64,000 nt of DNA from Flavobacterium sp. PMTSA4 (GCF_032098525.1 NZ_CP134890.1:1612001-1676000), one strand, 5' to 3'. Counted from the stretch's first letter, positions 34,561-43,962 are shown. Translations and numbers: made by a program. Notes: a model not told the origin generated them from the letters alone.

Positions 34561-36192
34561 ATGGCAAAAGATATAAAATTTGATATTGAAGCACGTGATG
34601 GATTAAAACGTGGTGTTGATGCATTGGCTAATGCAGTAAAAGTAACTTTAGGACCAAAAGGAAGAAATGTAATCATTTCAAAATCGTTTGGTGGACCAAC
34701 GGTTACTAAAGATGGTGTTTCAGTTGCAAAAGAAGTAGAATTGAAAGATCCTTTAGAAAACATGGGTGCGCAAATGGTTAAAGAAGTTGCCTCAAAAACT
34801 AATGATTTAGCAGGTGATGGAACTACAACAGCAACCGTTTTAGCACAAGCAATAGTAAAAGAAGGGTTAAAAAACGTTGCTGCTGGTGCAAACCCAATGG
34901 ATTTAAAACGTGGAATTGACAAAGCAGTAGAAGCTATTGTTGCTGATTTAGGCAAACAAGCCAAAGAAGTTGGAAGTTCATCTGATAAGATTAAACAAGT
35001 TGCCTCAATTTCAGCTAACAATGATGATGTTATTGGTGATTTAATTGCTACCGCATTTGGAAAAGTTGGTAAAGAAGGTGTAATTACTGTTGAAGAAGCA
35101 AAAGGAACTGATACTTACGTTGATGTTGTAGAAGGAATGCAATTTGACAGAGGTTATTTATCACCATACTTTGTTACTAATCCAGAGAAAATGAATGTTG
35201 AGCTTGAAAATCCATACATTTTATTGTATGATAAAAAAGTTTCTTCATTAAAAGAATTACTACCAGTTTTAGAACCAGTAGCACAATCAGGAAAACCGTT
35301 AGTGATTATAGCGGAAGATGTTGACGGTGAAGCATTATCAACATTGGTAGTAAATAAATTACGTGGTGCATTAAAGATTGCTGCGGTAAAAGCTCCAGGA
35401 TTTGGCGATAGAAGAAAAGCTATGTTAGAAGATATTGCAATCCTAACTGGCGGAACTGTGATTTCTGAAGAAAGTGGTTATACTTTAGAAAACGCTACTT
35501 TAGACATGCTAGGAACAGCAGAAAAAGTAACTATTGATAAAGATAACACAACCGTTGTTAATGGTGCAGGAAGTGCTGATTTGATTAAAAACAGAGTAAA
35601 TCAAATCAAAGCTCAAATGGAAACCACTACATCTGACTATGATAGAGAAAAATTGCAAGAGCGTTTAGCTAAATTAGCTGGTGGTGTTGCTGTTCTTTAT
35701 GTTGGTGCCGCATCTGAAGTTGAGATGAAAGAGAAAAAAGACAGAGTTGACGATGCATTACATGCAACACGTGCTGCTGTGGAAGAAGGAATTGTCGCTG
35801 GTGGCGGCGTTGCATTATTAAGAGCTAAAAAAGCATTGGATAAAGTAAAAGCTGATAATGCAGATGAAGCAACAGGAATTCAAATTGTATCAAGAGCTAT
35901 CGAATCTCCATTAAGAACAATTGTTGAAAATGCTGGATTAGAAGGTTCAGTTGTAGTTGCAAAAGTTGCTGAAGGAAAAGACAATTATGGCTACAATGCA
36001 AAAACAGATGAGTACGTTGATATGCTTAAAGCTGGAATTATTGATCCTAAAAAAGTAACTCGTGTAGCATTAGAAAACGCTGCTTCAGTTTCTGGAATGA
36101 TACTTACAACCGAATGTGCATTAATTGACATTAAAGAAGAAAATGCTGGTGTAGGAATGCCAATGGGTGGAGGAATGCCAGGAATGATGTAA
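34561..36192 (+). CDS. groEL: Chaperonin GroEL
   Basis: The 543-residue chaperonin has all family hallmarks: VKVTLGPKGRNVIISKSFG, AGDGTTTATVLAQAIV (ATP site), ISANNDD, GFGDRRKAMLEDIA and the flexible C-terminal tail GVGMPMGGGMPGMM. It forms 14-mers that fold proteins with GroES. It is followed by a strong terminator. Confidence 0.98.
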   Translation: MAKDIKFDIEARDGLKRGVDALANAVKVTLGPKGRNVIISKSFGGPTVTKDGVSVAKEVELKDPLENMGAQMVKEVASKTNDLAGDGTTTATVLAQAIVKEGLKNVAAGANPMDLKRGIDKAVEAIVADLGKQAKEVGSSSDKIKQVASISANNDDVIGDLIATAFGKVGKEGVITVEEAKGTDTYVDVVEGMQFDRGYLSPYFVTNPEKMNVELENPYILLYDKKVSSLKELLPVLEPVAQSGKPLVIIAEDVDGEALSTLVVNKLRGALKIAAVKAPGFGDRRKAMLEDIAILTGGTVISEESGYTLENATLDMLGTAEKVTIDKDNTTVVNGAGSADLIKNRVNQIKAQMETTTSDYDREKLQERLAKLAGGVAVLYVGAASEVEMKEKKDRVDDALHATRAAVEEGIVAGGGVALLRAKKALDKVKADNADEATGIQIVSRAIESPLRTIVENAGLEGSVVVAKVAEGKDNYGYNAKTDEYVDMLKAGIIDPKKVTRVALENAASVSGMILTTECALIDIKEENAGVGMPMGGGMPGMM

Positions 36193-36205
36193 ATCATGAT
36201 TAAAT

Positions 36206-36237
36206 AAAAAAACCGCCTCATTAGAGGCGGTTTTTTT
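36206..36237. terminator. Terminator after groEL
   Basis: AAACCGCCTC and GAGGCGGTTT form a perfect hairpin followed by T residues. It lies between convergent groEL and the DedA gene. Confidence 0.9.
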
Positions 36238-36949
36238 ATACTGCTTTCTTTTCTTTTTTAAACATTTTCAACAAAACAGGAACAGTTGAAACCAGAATAA
36301 TTGCAATTATTATTTTCTCGATATGGTGTTTTAAATCCACATTAAATTTTTCTAAAAACAATCCATATAAGTAGTGTCCAGAAAAAATTAACACGAATGA
36401 CCAAAGAAAAGAACTAACAACGTTATAAAACATGAATTTCTTTTTATCCATTGCTACTATACCTGCTACAATTGGTGCAAATGTTCTGAAAATAGGTAAA
36501 AAACGTGCAAAGATTATTGCTTTTCCACCATATTTTTCGAAGAAATCTTTTGACTGAATTAAATATTTTTTCTTAAACCAAAAACTATCTTCTTTTTTGT
36601 AAAGATAGTATCCGCTTTTAGAACCAAACCAATATCCAACCATATTCCCAATGATTCCGGCAATAGCCACTAAAGATGCTAAAATTAAAACACTCGTAAA
36701 TTCGTTATCAAAATTGTAGAACTGATCTATTAATCCAGGATGTTCAATTCCTTTAAGATCAGTATATTTACAAGCATAAATTCCAGATAAAAAAAGCAAA
36801 CTGTCACCTGGAAGAAAGAATCCAGCAAACAATCCTGTTTCAGCAAAAACAATAAACAACACAATCCAAAGTCCAACTTGGACACCACCAACCGACATAT
36901 TTATGTAAAATTCAGGGTTTAGTAACTTAATCCATTCTGAAGTGTCCAT
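36236..36949 (-). CDS. DedA family membrane protein
   Basis: The 237-residue protein has about five to six hydrophobic segments and the DedA/SNARE-associated motifs: FAETGLFAGFFLPGDSLLFLSG, IGNMVGYWFGSKSGYYLY, FFEKYGGKAIIFARFLPIFRTFAPIVAGI and MFYNVVSSFLWSFVLIFSGHYLYG. The family moves lipids such as undecaprenyl phosphate across the inner membrane and affects membrane homeostasis. Which substrate applies here is not visible. Confidence 0.94.
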   Translation of the reverse strand: MDTSEWIKLLNPEFYINMSVGGVQVGLWIVLFIVFAETGLFAGFFLPGDSLLFLSGIYACKYTDLKGIEHPGLIDQFYNFDNEFTSVLILASLVAIAGIIGNMVGYWFGSKSGYYLYKKEDSFWFKKKYLIQSKDFFEKYGGKAIIFARFLPIFRTFAPIVAGIVAMDKKKFMFYNVVSSFLWSFVLIFSGHYLYGLFLEKFNVDLKHHIEKIIIAIILVSTVPVLLKMFKKEKKAV

Positions 36950-37023
36950 AGTAAGATTTTAAATTTAAGAGCGTGAATTTAATGATATTTTTTTAGATTT
37001 CGTTTATAAATACTATTCGTTAA

Positions 37024-37749
37024 CTATTCTTTAAATAAATCTAAATTTTGAATTAATGAAAGTGAAATAGTATGTCGCATTAAATTAGTTGGACTATTGG
37101 AAGTTATGTAATGATTCATATATCCTAACTCAAAACGAATGCTTTTTTGATAATTTATCCCTAAACCAATCAATAATCTATTTTGGTCAACAAATTTTGA
37201 GTTTACTTTATTGTCGGCAGTATTCAAAAAGACTTCGTTTTGTAATACAAGATAAATTTCTTCTTTTCCGGATTTTAAGTTAGTTAAATGAAATAAGTTT
37301 CTATTCAAATATCTAAATCTGTTTTGAAACTCCATTTCTCTTAACAAAGTATTATCAACATCTAACATTTCAACAAAACGTTGTTCTAATCTAAATCGAT
37401 GCACCATTTCATTTTGTTTCCAGCTATGATTTAATTGGAATTGTTCCCAATATCTGTTTTCGTTTAAATAATCATCAGCCGTTTTATTATATGTTTTAAC
37501 TAATGAAAATCCTCCAGCAAGTGATTTTTTGTTTGGTAAAAAATAGATTCCACCTACTCTATACAAATTTTGGATACTTTTACCTAAATCATTATCCATT
37601 CTAAATTGGGCTTCAATTTGATAACCCCATTTTTTTGATGCTTTATATTGACCTATATAAGCAAACCAAACTGCTTGGTCTTGTTTTGTTTTTTGTGAAA
37701 ATCCAAAGAATGAAATTGAAATGAAAACTAAAATGAAAAACTTTTTCAA
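37024..37749 (-). CDS. DUF2490 family outer-membrane-like protein
   Basis: This 241-residue protein has a signal peptide (MKKFFILVFISISFFGFSQ). The family pattern is AVWFAYIGQYKASKKWGYQIEAQFRMD...QNLYRVGGIYF, then HRFRLEQRFVE, RFRYLNRNLF and NEVFLN. Alternating hydrophobic strands and a terminal SLSLIQNLDLF fit a small beta-barrel. The function is unknown. A terminator separates it from the metal-linked operon upstream. Confidence 0.85.
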   Translation of the reverse strand: MKKFFILVFISISFFGFSQKTKQDQAVWFAYIGQYKASKKWGYQIEAQFRMDNDLGKSIQNLYRVGGIYFLPNKKSLAGGFSLVKTYNKTADDYLNENRYWEQFQLNHSWKQNEMVHRFRLEQRFVEMLDVDNTLLREMEFQNRFRYLNRNLFHLTNLKSGKEEIYLVLQNEVFLNTADNKVNSKFVDQNRLLIGLGINYQKSIRFELGYMNHYITSNSPTNLMRHTISLSLIQNLDLFKE

Positions 37750-37768
37750 TGGTATTGATTTAAATTAA

Positions 37769-37794
37769 AAACTCCTTACAAAAGTAAGGAGTTT
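37769..37794 (-). terminator. Terminator of the metal-linked operon
   Basis: AAACTCCTTAC and GTAAGGAGTTT pair perfectly around AAAA, followed on the minus strand by T residues. It lies directly after the HMA gene. Confidence 0.85.
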
Positions 37795-37801
37795 AAATCA
37801 T

Positions 37802-38143
37802 TTATTTTCTTTCATACATGCAACAACCGTGAAGTTTTTGATATTGCTCATCCATTGCTTTAACATCATTAGTATCATGACCAACTTCTGCTATTGCTTT
37901 TTGCACATCAAGAATTGAACATTTTTGCTCATTAATAATTAAATGAAGCATATGGTCATCAATATGCCATTCGGCACTTTTTACTCCCGAAACAGAAAAA
38001 GCTGCATCTTCAATTCGCTTTTTACACATTTCGCAATTACCATTAACTTCAATGTTATATTTGGCATTTTTATTTTTTTTCTCTTGAGCTTGTGTCGAAA
38101 ATGATACTAATAGAATCATTATTCCGATAATTATATTTTTCAT
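37802..38143 (-). CDS. Secreted heavy-metal-associated (HMA) domain protein
   Basis: The 113-residue protein has a signal peptide (MKNIIIGIMILLVSFSTQAQ) and one HMA domain with metal-binding CEMC at about 37-40 (VNGNCEMCKKRIEDAA) and the fold motif VSGVKSAEWHIDDHML. An extra Cys pair lies at the C-terminus (HGCCMYERK). It probably binds Cu(I) or a similar ion in the periplasm. It follows the TonB receptor gene after 16 bp and the HYC_CC_PP gene further upstream, forming a metal-handling operon. Confidence 0.92.
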   Translation of the reverse strand: MKNIIIGIMILLVSFSTQAQEKKNKNAKYNIEVNGNCEMCKKRIEDAAFSVSGVKSAEWHIDDHMLHLIINEQKCSILDVQKAIAEVGHDTNDVKAMDEQYQKLHGCCMYERK

Positions 38144-38159
38144 AATCTGTGTTTTATTA

Positions 38160-40166
38160 TTATTTTATTTTAAATCGTAATCCAGCATAATACATATTAC
38201 CAAAAACTGGCGCATAGACTATTGATGCATCAAAATTTGTTCCAAATGGATTATCACTTCCTAATATTGCCTTATCTTGTCTGTAATTGCCAATATTTTC
38301 TCCTCCAATATACATTTCAAAAGTACTAGAAAAAGTTCTGGTTACTTGAAAATTCATTACAGCAAATGAAGGTGAAAACTCTGGAAATCTATCTTCTTCA
38401 GGATTAGAAGCAGTATAAGGTAATTGTTGTTTTCCTAACCAATTAGTAGTAAAATCGAACTTCCATTGTTGTCCTTTGTCTAAAATATGCGTTTCATATT
38501 CAACATTTGCAAACAATCTATGTTTGGCTTGCAATGGTCTTTGAAAAGTTCCCGAAAGATAATCAGTAGCAATGTCATAATATTTATATGCCGTTCTTAC
38601 ATTCAAGTGCTTCATTAATTCAATATTGAAATCAAATTGTAAACTATTGGCAAATGATTTTCCTTTTAAGTTATAAAACAATACTTGCTGTGGAGAATTC
38701 ATTACATCTACAACTGCTTGATTTTGAAAATCAGTTCTATAGAAATCTAAAGTTACATCGGCATTTTTGGAAAATATTTTGAATTTCTGTGTAAAACTTA
38801 CACCATAATTCCATGCAATTTCAGGATTTAATCCATAAATTTTTCCGTTTGTATCCAAAACTGAAAATTGTCTTGAGCTAGCAAAAAGTGTTTGATTTTC
38901 TGCAAAAATATTAGCTGCACGCTTTCCTCTTCCTGCTGACAAACGCAAAACACTATTTTTAAGAACATTATATTTCACGTGCAATCTTGGAGTAAAAAAA
39001 GCACCTAATCGGTTATGATTGTCTATTCTACCTCCAAGAATATAACTGAATTTATCATTATCATCATAGGTATATTCAAAGAATGCTCCAACTGAATTGT
39101 CCATTCTGCTAACATCATTTAAATTCACAAATTCTGTATAATTATCTAGTGCAAAATTTAAACCCGTTGAGAATTTATTTCTTGTGTTACTTATTATTGA
39201 ATTGAAAATTAAATTTGAATAGAAACTTTGTTGCTTAATGTCATATTGATTCAATCCATAATATGATTGTTGATTATGCCATGTAAAAGCATTTTGAAAA
39301 CCAATACTTTGAAAAGGCAAATCTTTGAATACATAACCAATTTTTGAAGCCAAATCTAGACGTTCAGTATTAATTTCTGAACCCCAATGATTTGTAGTCA
39401 ATTTATCTCTATCTGGATCAAAATGCATTTCTCCAGACAACTTCTCATCGTGCATAAATCGGGCATTCAAAAAAGAAACCCAACCCGTTTCTTGATTAGA
39501 ATACTGCCAACGATTAGTTACGTTTAATTGTTTGCCTTTTGGATTATCTAAGAAACCATCATTGTTCATATCGTTTTCTCCAAAACGACCATTCCCATGA
39601 ACCAATAAACTAGTTGCCCATTTATCGTTTAACTTTTTATTAAAATGAGTATTAAGTTCAAATCGGCTACTGTTATCTCCATAAGCATTTAGAAAAAATG
39701 GAATATCATCCATTGGTTTTAATAATTCGGTATTGATTTGTCCCGAAATACTTTCGTAGCCATTAACAACACTTCCTGCGCCTTTCGTAATTTGAATGCT
39801 TTCAACCCAAGTTCCTGGTGTGAAAGACATTCCATAAGCTTGTGATGCGCCACGAACTGAAGGAATGTTTTCTTCAGTAATCATAATGTATGGACTTGTT
39901 AATCCTAACATTTTAATTTGCTTCGTTCCAGTCAAAGCGTCCGAGAAATTCACATCAATTGATGGATTGGTTTCAAAACTTTCGGCCAAATTACAACACG
40001 CTGCTTTTAGTAACTCTTTACTAGTAACCAATGTTGTGTTTGAAGTTCCTTTTAAGGATTTTGTTATTCCTTTTTTTGTTGCTTTAACTTTAACTTCTTC
40101 AAGCTCTTCTTGTGAAAATGAATAAGTGAAAAACAACAAAGCAAAGAATAGAAATGTTTTTTTCAT
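38160..40166 (-). CDS. TonB-dependent receptor, probably for a metal complex
   Basis: The 668-residue outer-membrane receptor has a signal peptide (MKKTFLFFALLFFTYSFS), a plug domain (about 40-160, with IMITEENIPSVRGASQAYGM and VESIQITKGAGSVVNGYESISGQINTEL) and a C-terminal 22-strand-type barrel ending in YAGLRFKIK. A Cys pair (KAACCNLAESFE, about 57-58) lies at the start of the plug and may touch a thiophilic ion. Its neighbours, an HMA protein and a HYC_CC_PP protein, suggest copper or a related metal; this is inference. Confidence 0.93.
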   Translation of the reverse strand: MKKTFLFFALLFFTYSFSQEELEEVKVKATKKGITKSLKGTSNTTLVTSKELLKAACCNLAESFETNPSIDVNFSDALTGTKQIKMLGLTSPYIMITEENIPSVRGASQAYGMSFTPGTWVESIQITKGAGSVVNGYESISGQINTELLKPMDDIPFFLNAYGDNSSRFELNTHFNKKLNDKWATSLLVHGNGRFGENDMNNDGFLDNPKGKQLNVTNRWQYSNQETGWVSFLNARFMHDEKLSGEMHFDPDRDKLTTNHWGSEINTERLDLASKIGYVFKDLPFQSIGFQNAFTWHNQQSYYGLNQYDIKQQSFYSNLIFNSIISNTRNKFSTGLNFALDNYTEFVNLNDVSRMDNSVGAFFEYTYDDNDKFSYILGGRIDNHNRLGAFFTPRLHVKYNVLKNSVLRLSAGRGKRAANIFAENQTLFASSRQFSVLDTNGKIYGLNPEIAWNYGVSFTQKFKIFSKNADVTLDFYRTDFQNQAVVDVMNSPQQVLFYNLKGKSFANSLQFDFNIELMKHLNVRTAYKYYDIATDYLSGTFQRPLQAKHRLFANVEYETHILDKGQQWKFDFTTNWLGKQQLPYTASNPEEDRFPEFSPSFAVMNFQVTRTFSSTFEMYIGGENIGNYRQDKAILGSDNPFGTNFDASIVYAPVFGNMYYAGLRFKIK

Positions 40167-40220
40167 TAGTGTAATTTTAATTTATTTATATTCTAAAAAG
40201 ATTCTATAAAAAAATTAAAA

Positions 40221-40637
40221 TTATGAGTAAAATGTGTATTGACAGTAGAGTTTGTATAATGGCGGCGCATTAGCATCGCAGTTGTAAACAATCTTGTCAT
40301 TGGATTTTTTTGAAGCAATTTGATTGATTTCTAAAGGAGTAAACCCGTTGAAAACAAGAATAAAATTAGTATCGAATGAAATTTTAACCAGTACTTTTTC
40401 GATGTCGTCTTTTAGGTTTACTTCTTTATCTGAACAACATTTTTTATGAGTAGTTTCTAATTTTGCGCAACATGGTTTTTCAACTTCAACCGGCATTTTA
40501 CAAACTTCTTCTTTTGAAAAAACTGAAGTTACAGAAGCTATTTTTCCTTCACAAAAATGTACATTAAAAGCCAGTCCAGAATTGGAAATCAATACCAGAA
40601 ATGCTATTAAAACACTTAGTTGTTTTTTGAAAATCAT
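40221..40637 (-). CDS. HYC_CC_PP family protein
   Basis: This 138-residue protein has a signal peptide (LSVLIAFLVLISNSGLAF). It shows the named pattern: HFCEGK, two Cys pairs (KPCCAKLE and KKCCSD), and the terminal DANAPPLYKLYCQYTFYS. The family is found next to heavy-metal transport genes in Bacteroidota; the mechanism is unknown. It is the first gene of the operon with the TonB receptor and HMA protein. Confidence 0.9.
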   Translation of the reverse strand: MIFKKQLSVLIAFLVLISNSGLAFNVHFCEGKIASVTSVFSKEEVCKMPVEVEKPCCAKLETTHKKCCSDKEVNLKDDIEKVLVKISFDTNFILVFNGFTPLEINQIASKKSNDKIVYNCDANAPPLYKLYCQYTFYS

Positions 40638-40691
40638 AGCGCAAAGATACTATAAGTTGATTTTTAAGTTCTTAATTTATAATTAATTTTT

Positions 40692-42047
40692 TCAAATTTC
40701 TATTTCTTGTCCCATTAAAGGAATAGAACATTCAATGCCAAGTTTTTCTTTTATTTTTATACGAAGTTCATCTGCAGGCTGATTTTCGCCATGAACAAGA
40801 AATACTTTTTGTGGTTTAGTTTCTAAATCTGATAACCAATTTATTAAATCATTTTGGTCGCCATGAGCCGAAAGACCTTCTATTTCTAAAATTTTAGCAT
40901 TCACAGAATAATATTTTCCATAAATCTTAATTTCATTTGCACCTTCCAATAATTTTCTGCCTCGCGTTCCTTCTGCTTGATAGCCAACAATAATCACAGA
41001 AGTTTCAGGTTTTCCAATATATTCTTCCATGTAACTCAAAATTCTTCCTCCAGTAATCATTCCGCTTGCAGCTATTACAACTTTTGGTTTTGGATTATAA
41101 ATTGTATCGATGGTTTCCTTATAGTCGGAAATAAAAGTAAAAATTTTACACATTTCTTCACACTCATAAGCATTTAACTTGTGCCAAGAAGTGTTTTTTT
41201 GAAAAACATCCAATACATTTATTCCCATTGGCGTATCAATTATCAATGGAATATCAGGCAATTTTTGTTCTTTTTTTAGTTGCCATAACAAAAACATCAA
41301 TGTTTGTACTCTTTCAACAGCAAAACTTGGAATCAAAACAGTTCCGTGATTATGATATGTGTTATTGATAAACATTTCTAAAAATAGTTTCGTGTCTTCT
41401 GTTGGATGAATTCTATTGCCGTAAGTGCTTTCTAAAAATACATAATCAGCTTTTTTAGGTTTAGTTGGCGGATACATCAATACATCATTATCTCTTCCAA
41501 TATCGCCTGAAAAAACTAAAATTTTGTTCTCAAGTTTTAGCTCTATGGAACAAGCGCCAATAATGTGGCCTGCATTTTTGAAAACTGCAGAAATTTCAGT
41601 ATCTAGATTTATTTCTTCATTTTCTTTAATAATTCTAAAATGAGGAAAAACTTTTTCTGCTTGACTTACATCATATAAAGGTTCAGCTAGATCATGTTTT
41701 GAATACTTTTCTTCATTTGCCTTTTCGGCTTCTTCTTCCTGAATTTTGGCACTATCTAATAAAATTAATTTTGAAATTGCAGCTGTTGGACTTGTACAAT
41801 ATACTTTTCCAGAAAACCCTTGATTGACTAATCTTGGCAACCAACCGCAATGATCAAGATGACCATGAGTTAACAAAACAAAATCAATAGTTGAAGGCAA
41901 AATTGGCAATGGTTCCCAATTGAGTTCGCGCAAAGGTTTTATTCCCTGAAATAAACCACAATCTATTAGAATTCTTATTCCATTACTTTCAATTAATGTT
42001 TTTGAACCAGTAACTCTTCCTGCTCCACCAATAAATTTTATTTTCAT
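40692..42047 (-). CDS. Beta-CASP metallo-beta-lactamase hydrolase (RNase J/CPSF73-like)
   Basis: This 451-residue protein has the metal ligands H61-x-H63-x-D65-H66 (LTHGHLDHCGWL), then NAGHIIGACS and VFSGDIGRD. The beta-CASP insert includes ESTYGNR, IPSFAVERVQ and ASGMITGGRI, and it ends with IEGLSAHGDQNDLINWL and VFLVHGE. These match nucleases of the RNase J/CPSF group without the RNase J C-terminal domain. RNA is the likeliest substrate. The ATP-cone nuclease gene lies just 1 bp upstream, so the two are translationally coupled. Confidence 0.92.
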   Translation of the reverse strand: MKIKFIGGAGRVTGSKTLIESNGIRILIDCGLFQGIKPLRELNWEPLPILPSTIDFVLLTHGHLDHCGWLPRLVNQGFSGKVYCTSPTAAISKLILLDSAKIQEEEAEKANEEKYSKHDLAEPLYDVSQAEKVFPHFRIIKENEEINLDTEISAVFKNAGHIIGACSIELKLENKILVFSGDIGRDNDVLMYPPTKPKKADYVFLESTYGNRIHPTEDTKLFLEMFINNTYHNHGTVLIPSFAVERVQTLMFLLWQLKKEQKLPDIPLIIDTPMGINVLDVFQKNTSWHKLNAYECEEMCKIFTFISDYKETIDTIYNPKPKVVIAASGMITGGRILSYMEEYIGKPETSVIIVGYQAEGTRGRKLLEGANEIKIYGKYYSVNAKILEIEGLSAHGDQNDLINWLSDLETKPQKVFLVHGENQPADELRIKIKEKLGIECSIPLMGQEIEI

Positions 42048-42048
42048 T

Positions 42049-42879
42049 TTAAATATAATTACAAAGTTCTGTTGCTTCTCTTAAAATATTTACACTACGC
42101 TTTTGACTGATTCCAATTTTACTCAACAAATCAGGAGTTTTTATTAAATGTGAAACTAAGATTAGACCTAATTCTAACAATTTACTTTTTTCAGCAGAAG
42201 AAATGGTTGTCAAACACGTTATTGGATACAAACCATCACGATCAACTTTTTTTCTTAAACAGTTTTCAGCAGGATAATCCCAGCTTAATAATTGTAATCC
42301 TGAGCAAGTTCCAAATGCAATTGCATCCGATGTAAATCTGTTATTTGTAACTATTATGCATTTTGAAACTTCATCATTATTGGAAAAAATTGAATGTTTT
42401 TGACTTTTTAAATCATTAAACCTCGACAAAATATACATGGGAACTTTAACATCTGTGACTTTATCGTTTGTACTATGAAATTTGCATTCAATAATTGAAA
42501 TCAGGTCATCCTTTTTAATTACAACATCAATTTCGTGAGAAATACATTTTCCATTCAAAAAAAGGTTTGTTTTTGATGAATAACCTTCCGAAGAAAATAA
42601 TTCTGCAATAAATTTTTCGAAATAAAAACCTGCTGGTCCAAGTTGTTGAATAGCTGTTCTCAAATTATATCTTGCTGCATGAGATTTTGCAGATTTTTTT
42701 AATAATGAAAAGGCAAGTTTATAAATTTTTCTTGTTGAAATTCCTTCATAAAGTTGACTTTCTATTTGTGCCAATACTTTCTCAACTGTTTCAATACTTG
42801 CACCAGATTTTAAGAGCGAATGCTTTAGTTTTTGAATATTAAAATCGACAACTTGACCAGATTGTTTGATAATTTTCAT
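42049..42879 (-). CDS. ATP-cone plus PD-(D/E)XK nuclease protein
   Basis: The 276-residue protein has three parts. An ATP-cone comes first (about 1-85: IIKQSGQVVDFNIQKLKHSLLKSGA, then ISTRKIYKLAFSLLKK), as found in NrdR and ribonucleotide reductases. A PD-(D/E)XK restriction-endonuclease-like domain follows (about 88-200), with Asp118 in HEIDVVI and Glu131-x-Lys133 in IIECKFH. The C-terminal helices (about 230-275) look like a helix-hairpin-helix element. It may be a nuclease gated by (d)ATP. It is coupled to a beta-CASP hydrolase gene. The biological role is unknown. Confidence 0.85.
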   Translation of the reverse strand: MKIIKQSGQVVDFNIQKLKHSLLKSGASIETVEKVLAQIESQLYEGISTRKIYKLAFSLLKKSAKSHAARYNLRTAIQQLGPAGFYFEKFIAELFSSEGYSSKTNLFLNGKCISHEIDVVIKKDDLISIIECKFHSTNDKVTDVKVPMYILSRFNDLKSQKHSIFSNNDEVSKCIIVTNNRFTSDAIAFGTCSGLQLLSWDYPAENCLRKKVDRDGLYPITCLTTISSAEKSKLLELGLILVSHLIKTPDLLSKIGISQKRSVNILREATELCNYI

Positions 42880-42910
42880 CCTCAGTATTTATATACTAAA
42901 GTTACAAAAA

Positions 42911-43360
42911 TTAATCTTGTTTAGTTATTTTTTGATAATAAAAAGCTGGAATAAAAAGCAGTATAAAAATTGGTTGAATTAAAAATCGTCTGATGTAGAA
43001 CAAGGTCATTTTGCTTTCTTCGGCAAAAAAAGTAAGCACAAAAAAGAAACTTATTAATAGAATTGAACCCAAAACCATAAAAAGAAAGATTGAAAACTTC
43101 ACTATTTTTCTATCATCAAAAAGAACATAAAGTAATCCAAGCGAAATAATCATGTTCAAATAAAACCGAAACCCTAAGCTGAAAAAAAGTTTAAAAATAT
43201 TGAATTTTGGAAAAGGTGAATTAGCATATTCACTTTTAAAATAATTTAAAAACGGGTCGTAAAACAATTGGTTTTCAAACACTCTAATCAATACTAAAAG
43301 TAAAATTAGAATTGAAGAATAGATAACTTTTGACTTGTTATTTTTTAGAAACTCTAGCAT
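42911..43360 (-). CDS. Exosortase F system-associated membrane protein
   Basis: The 149-residue protein has about four membrane helices and the pattern RVFENQLFYDPFLNYFKSEY at the N-terminus, which I recognise from the partner of exosortase F. Its ATG lies inside the xrtF gene (23-bp overlap), so the two are translationally coupled. The role in sorting is unknown. Confidence 0.88.
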   Translation of the reverse strand: MLEFLKNNKSKVIYSSILILLLVLIRVFENQLFYDPFLNYFKSEYANSPFPKFNIFKLFFSLGFRFYLNMIISLGLLYVLFDDRKIVKFSIFLFMVLGSILLISFFFVLTFFAEESKMTLFYIRRFLIQPIFILLFIPAFYYQKITKQD

Positions 43361-43892
43361 AAGAAGAATAGTTATTAACCCAAATTACCCATAAAAGAAA
43401 AACAACACCATAAATTACCAAAGGAAAAACCACTCCATGCAAAAAATGTTCATACTCTGGAAATGAATACAAAGCAACACTCAAAAGAGCAATTCTCAAG
43501 ACGTTTAAGACATGAATTACAACCAAACCCAAAAGAATAAAAACGATAGTGTTTTTGAATTTTCCGCTAAAAGCAATCACAAAAGCAACAAATAAAATCA
43601 TCACACTCAATCCATTACAACCTTCAATAATTCTGGAAATGTATTTGTTTTTATAATACAACTTAACACTTGGTTCAGTAAGATGTGGCATTGTATAGGA
43701 TTGGTCGTCAAACAATGATAAGACTAATTCTGTTTGCTTTGCAACACTGTTAGTAAAACCATCAATTTCGGCATTTTTTACATCAAATTGATTTAGATAA
43801 GTTTGGTAAATCAAGGTTAAAATCAAATAACTTAAAAAAAACTTGCCTAAAAATAGAAGAAATGGTTTGTATTGAAGAAGTAGTTTTTTCAA
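43338..43892 (-). CDS. xrtF: Exosortase family protein XrtF
   Basis: This 184-residue inner-membrane protein has about five helices and the exosortase catalytic triad: Cys92 (IEGCNGLSVM), Arg133 (NVLRIAL) and His152 (HFLHGVVFP). Exosortases cut and transfer proteins with short C-terminal sorting tails to the envelope. No gene encoding an obvious tailed substrate is in the window. It is coupled to its partner gene and divergent from the GAF protein. Confidence 0.93.
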   Translation of the reverse strand: MKKLLLQYKPFLLFLGKFFLSYLILTLIYQTYLNQFDVKNAEIDGFTNSVAKQTELVLSLFDDQSYTMPHLTEPSVKLYYKNKYISRIIEGCNGLSVMILFVAFVIAFSGKFKNTIVFILLGLVVIHVLNVLRIALLSVALYSFPEYEHFLHGVVFPLVIYGVVFLLWVIWVNNYSSYARVSKK

Positions 43893-43939
43893 AGCTGAAT
43901 TTTTAACAAATTTATATAAAATATAATCGCTTCTTTAAA

Positions 43940-43947
43940 TACTTTTG
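43940..43947 (+). promoter_or_regulatory. -7 box for the GAF-domain gene
   Basis: TACTTTTG matches TAnnTTTG, 15 bp before the ATG. No clear -33 TTG is seen. Confidence 0.4.
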
Positions 43948-43962
43948 CATAAAATTTGAAAA

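Noticed and set aside
34524..35021. Minus-strand frame opposite the start of groEL
   Set aside because: It is a shadow of the conserved groEL frame, with composition dictated by the other strand.
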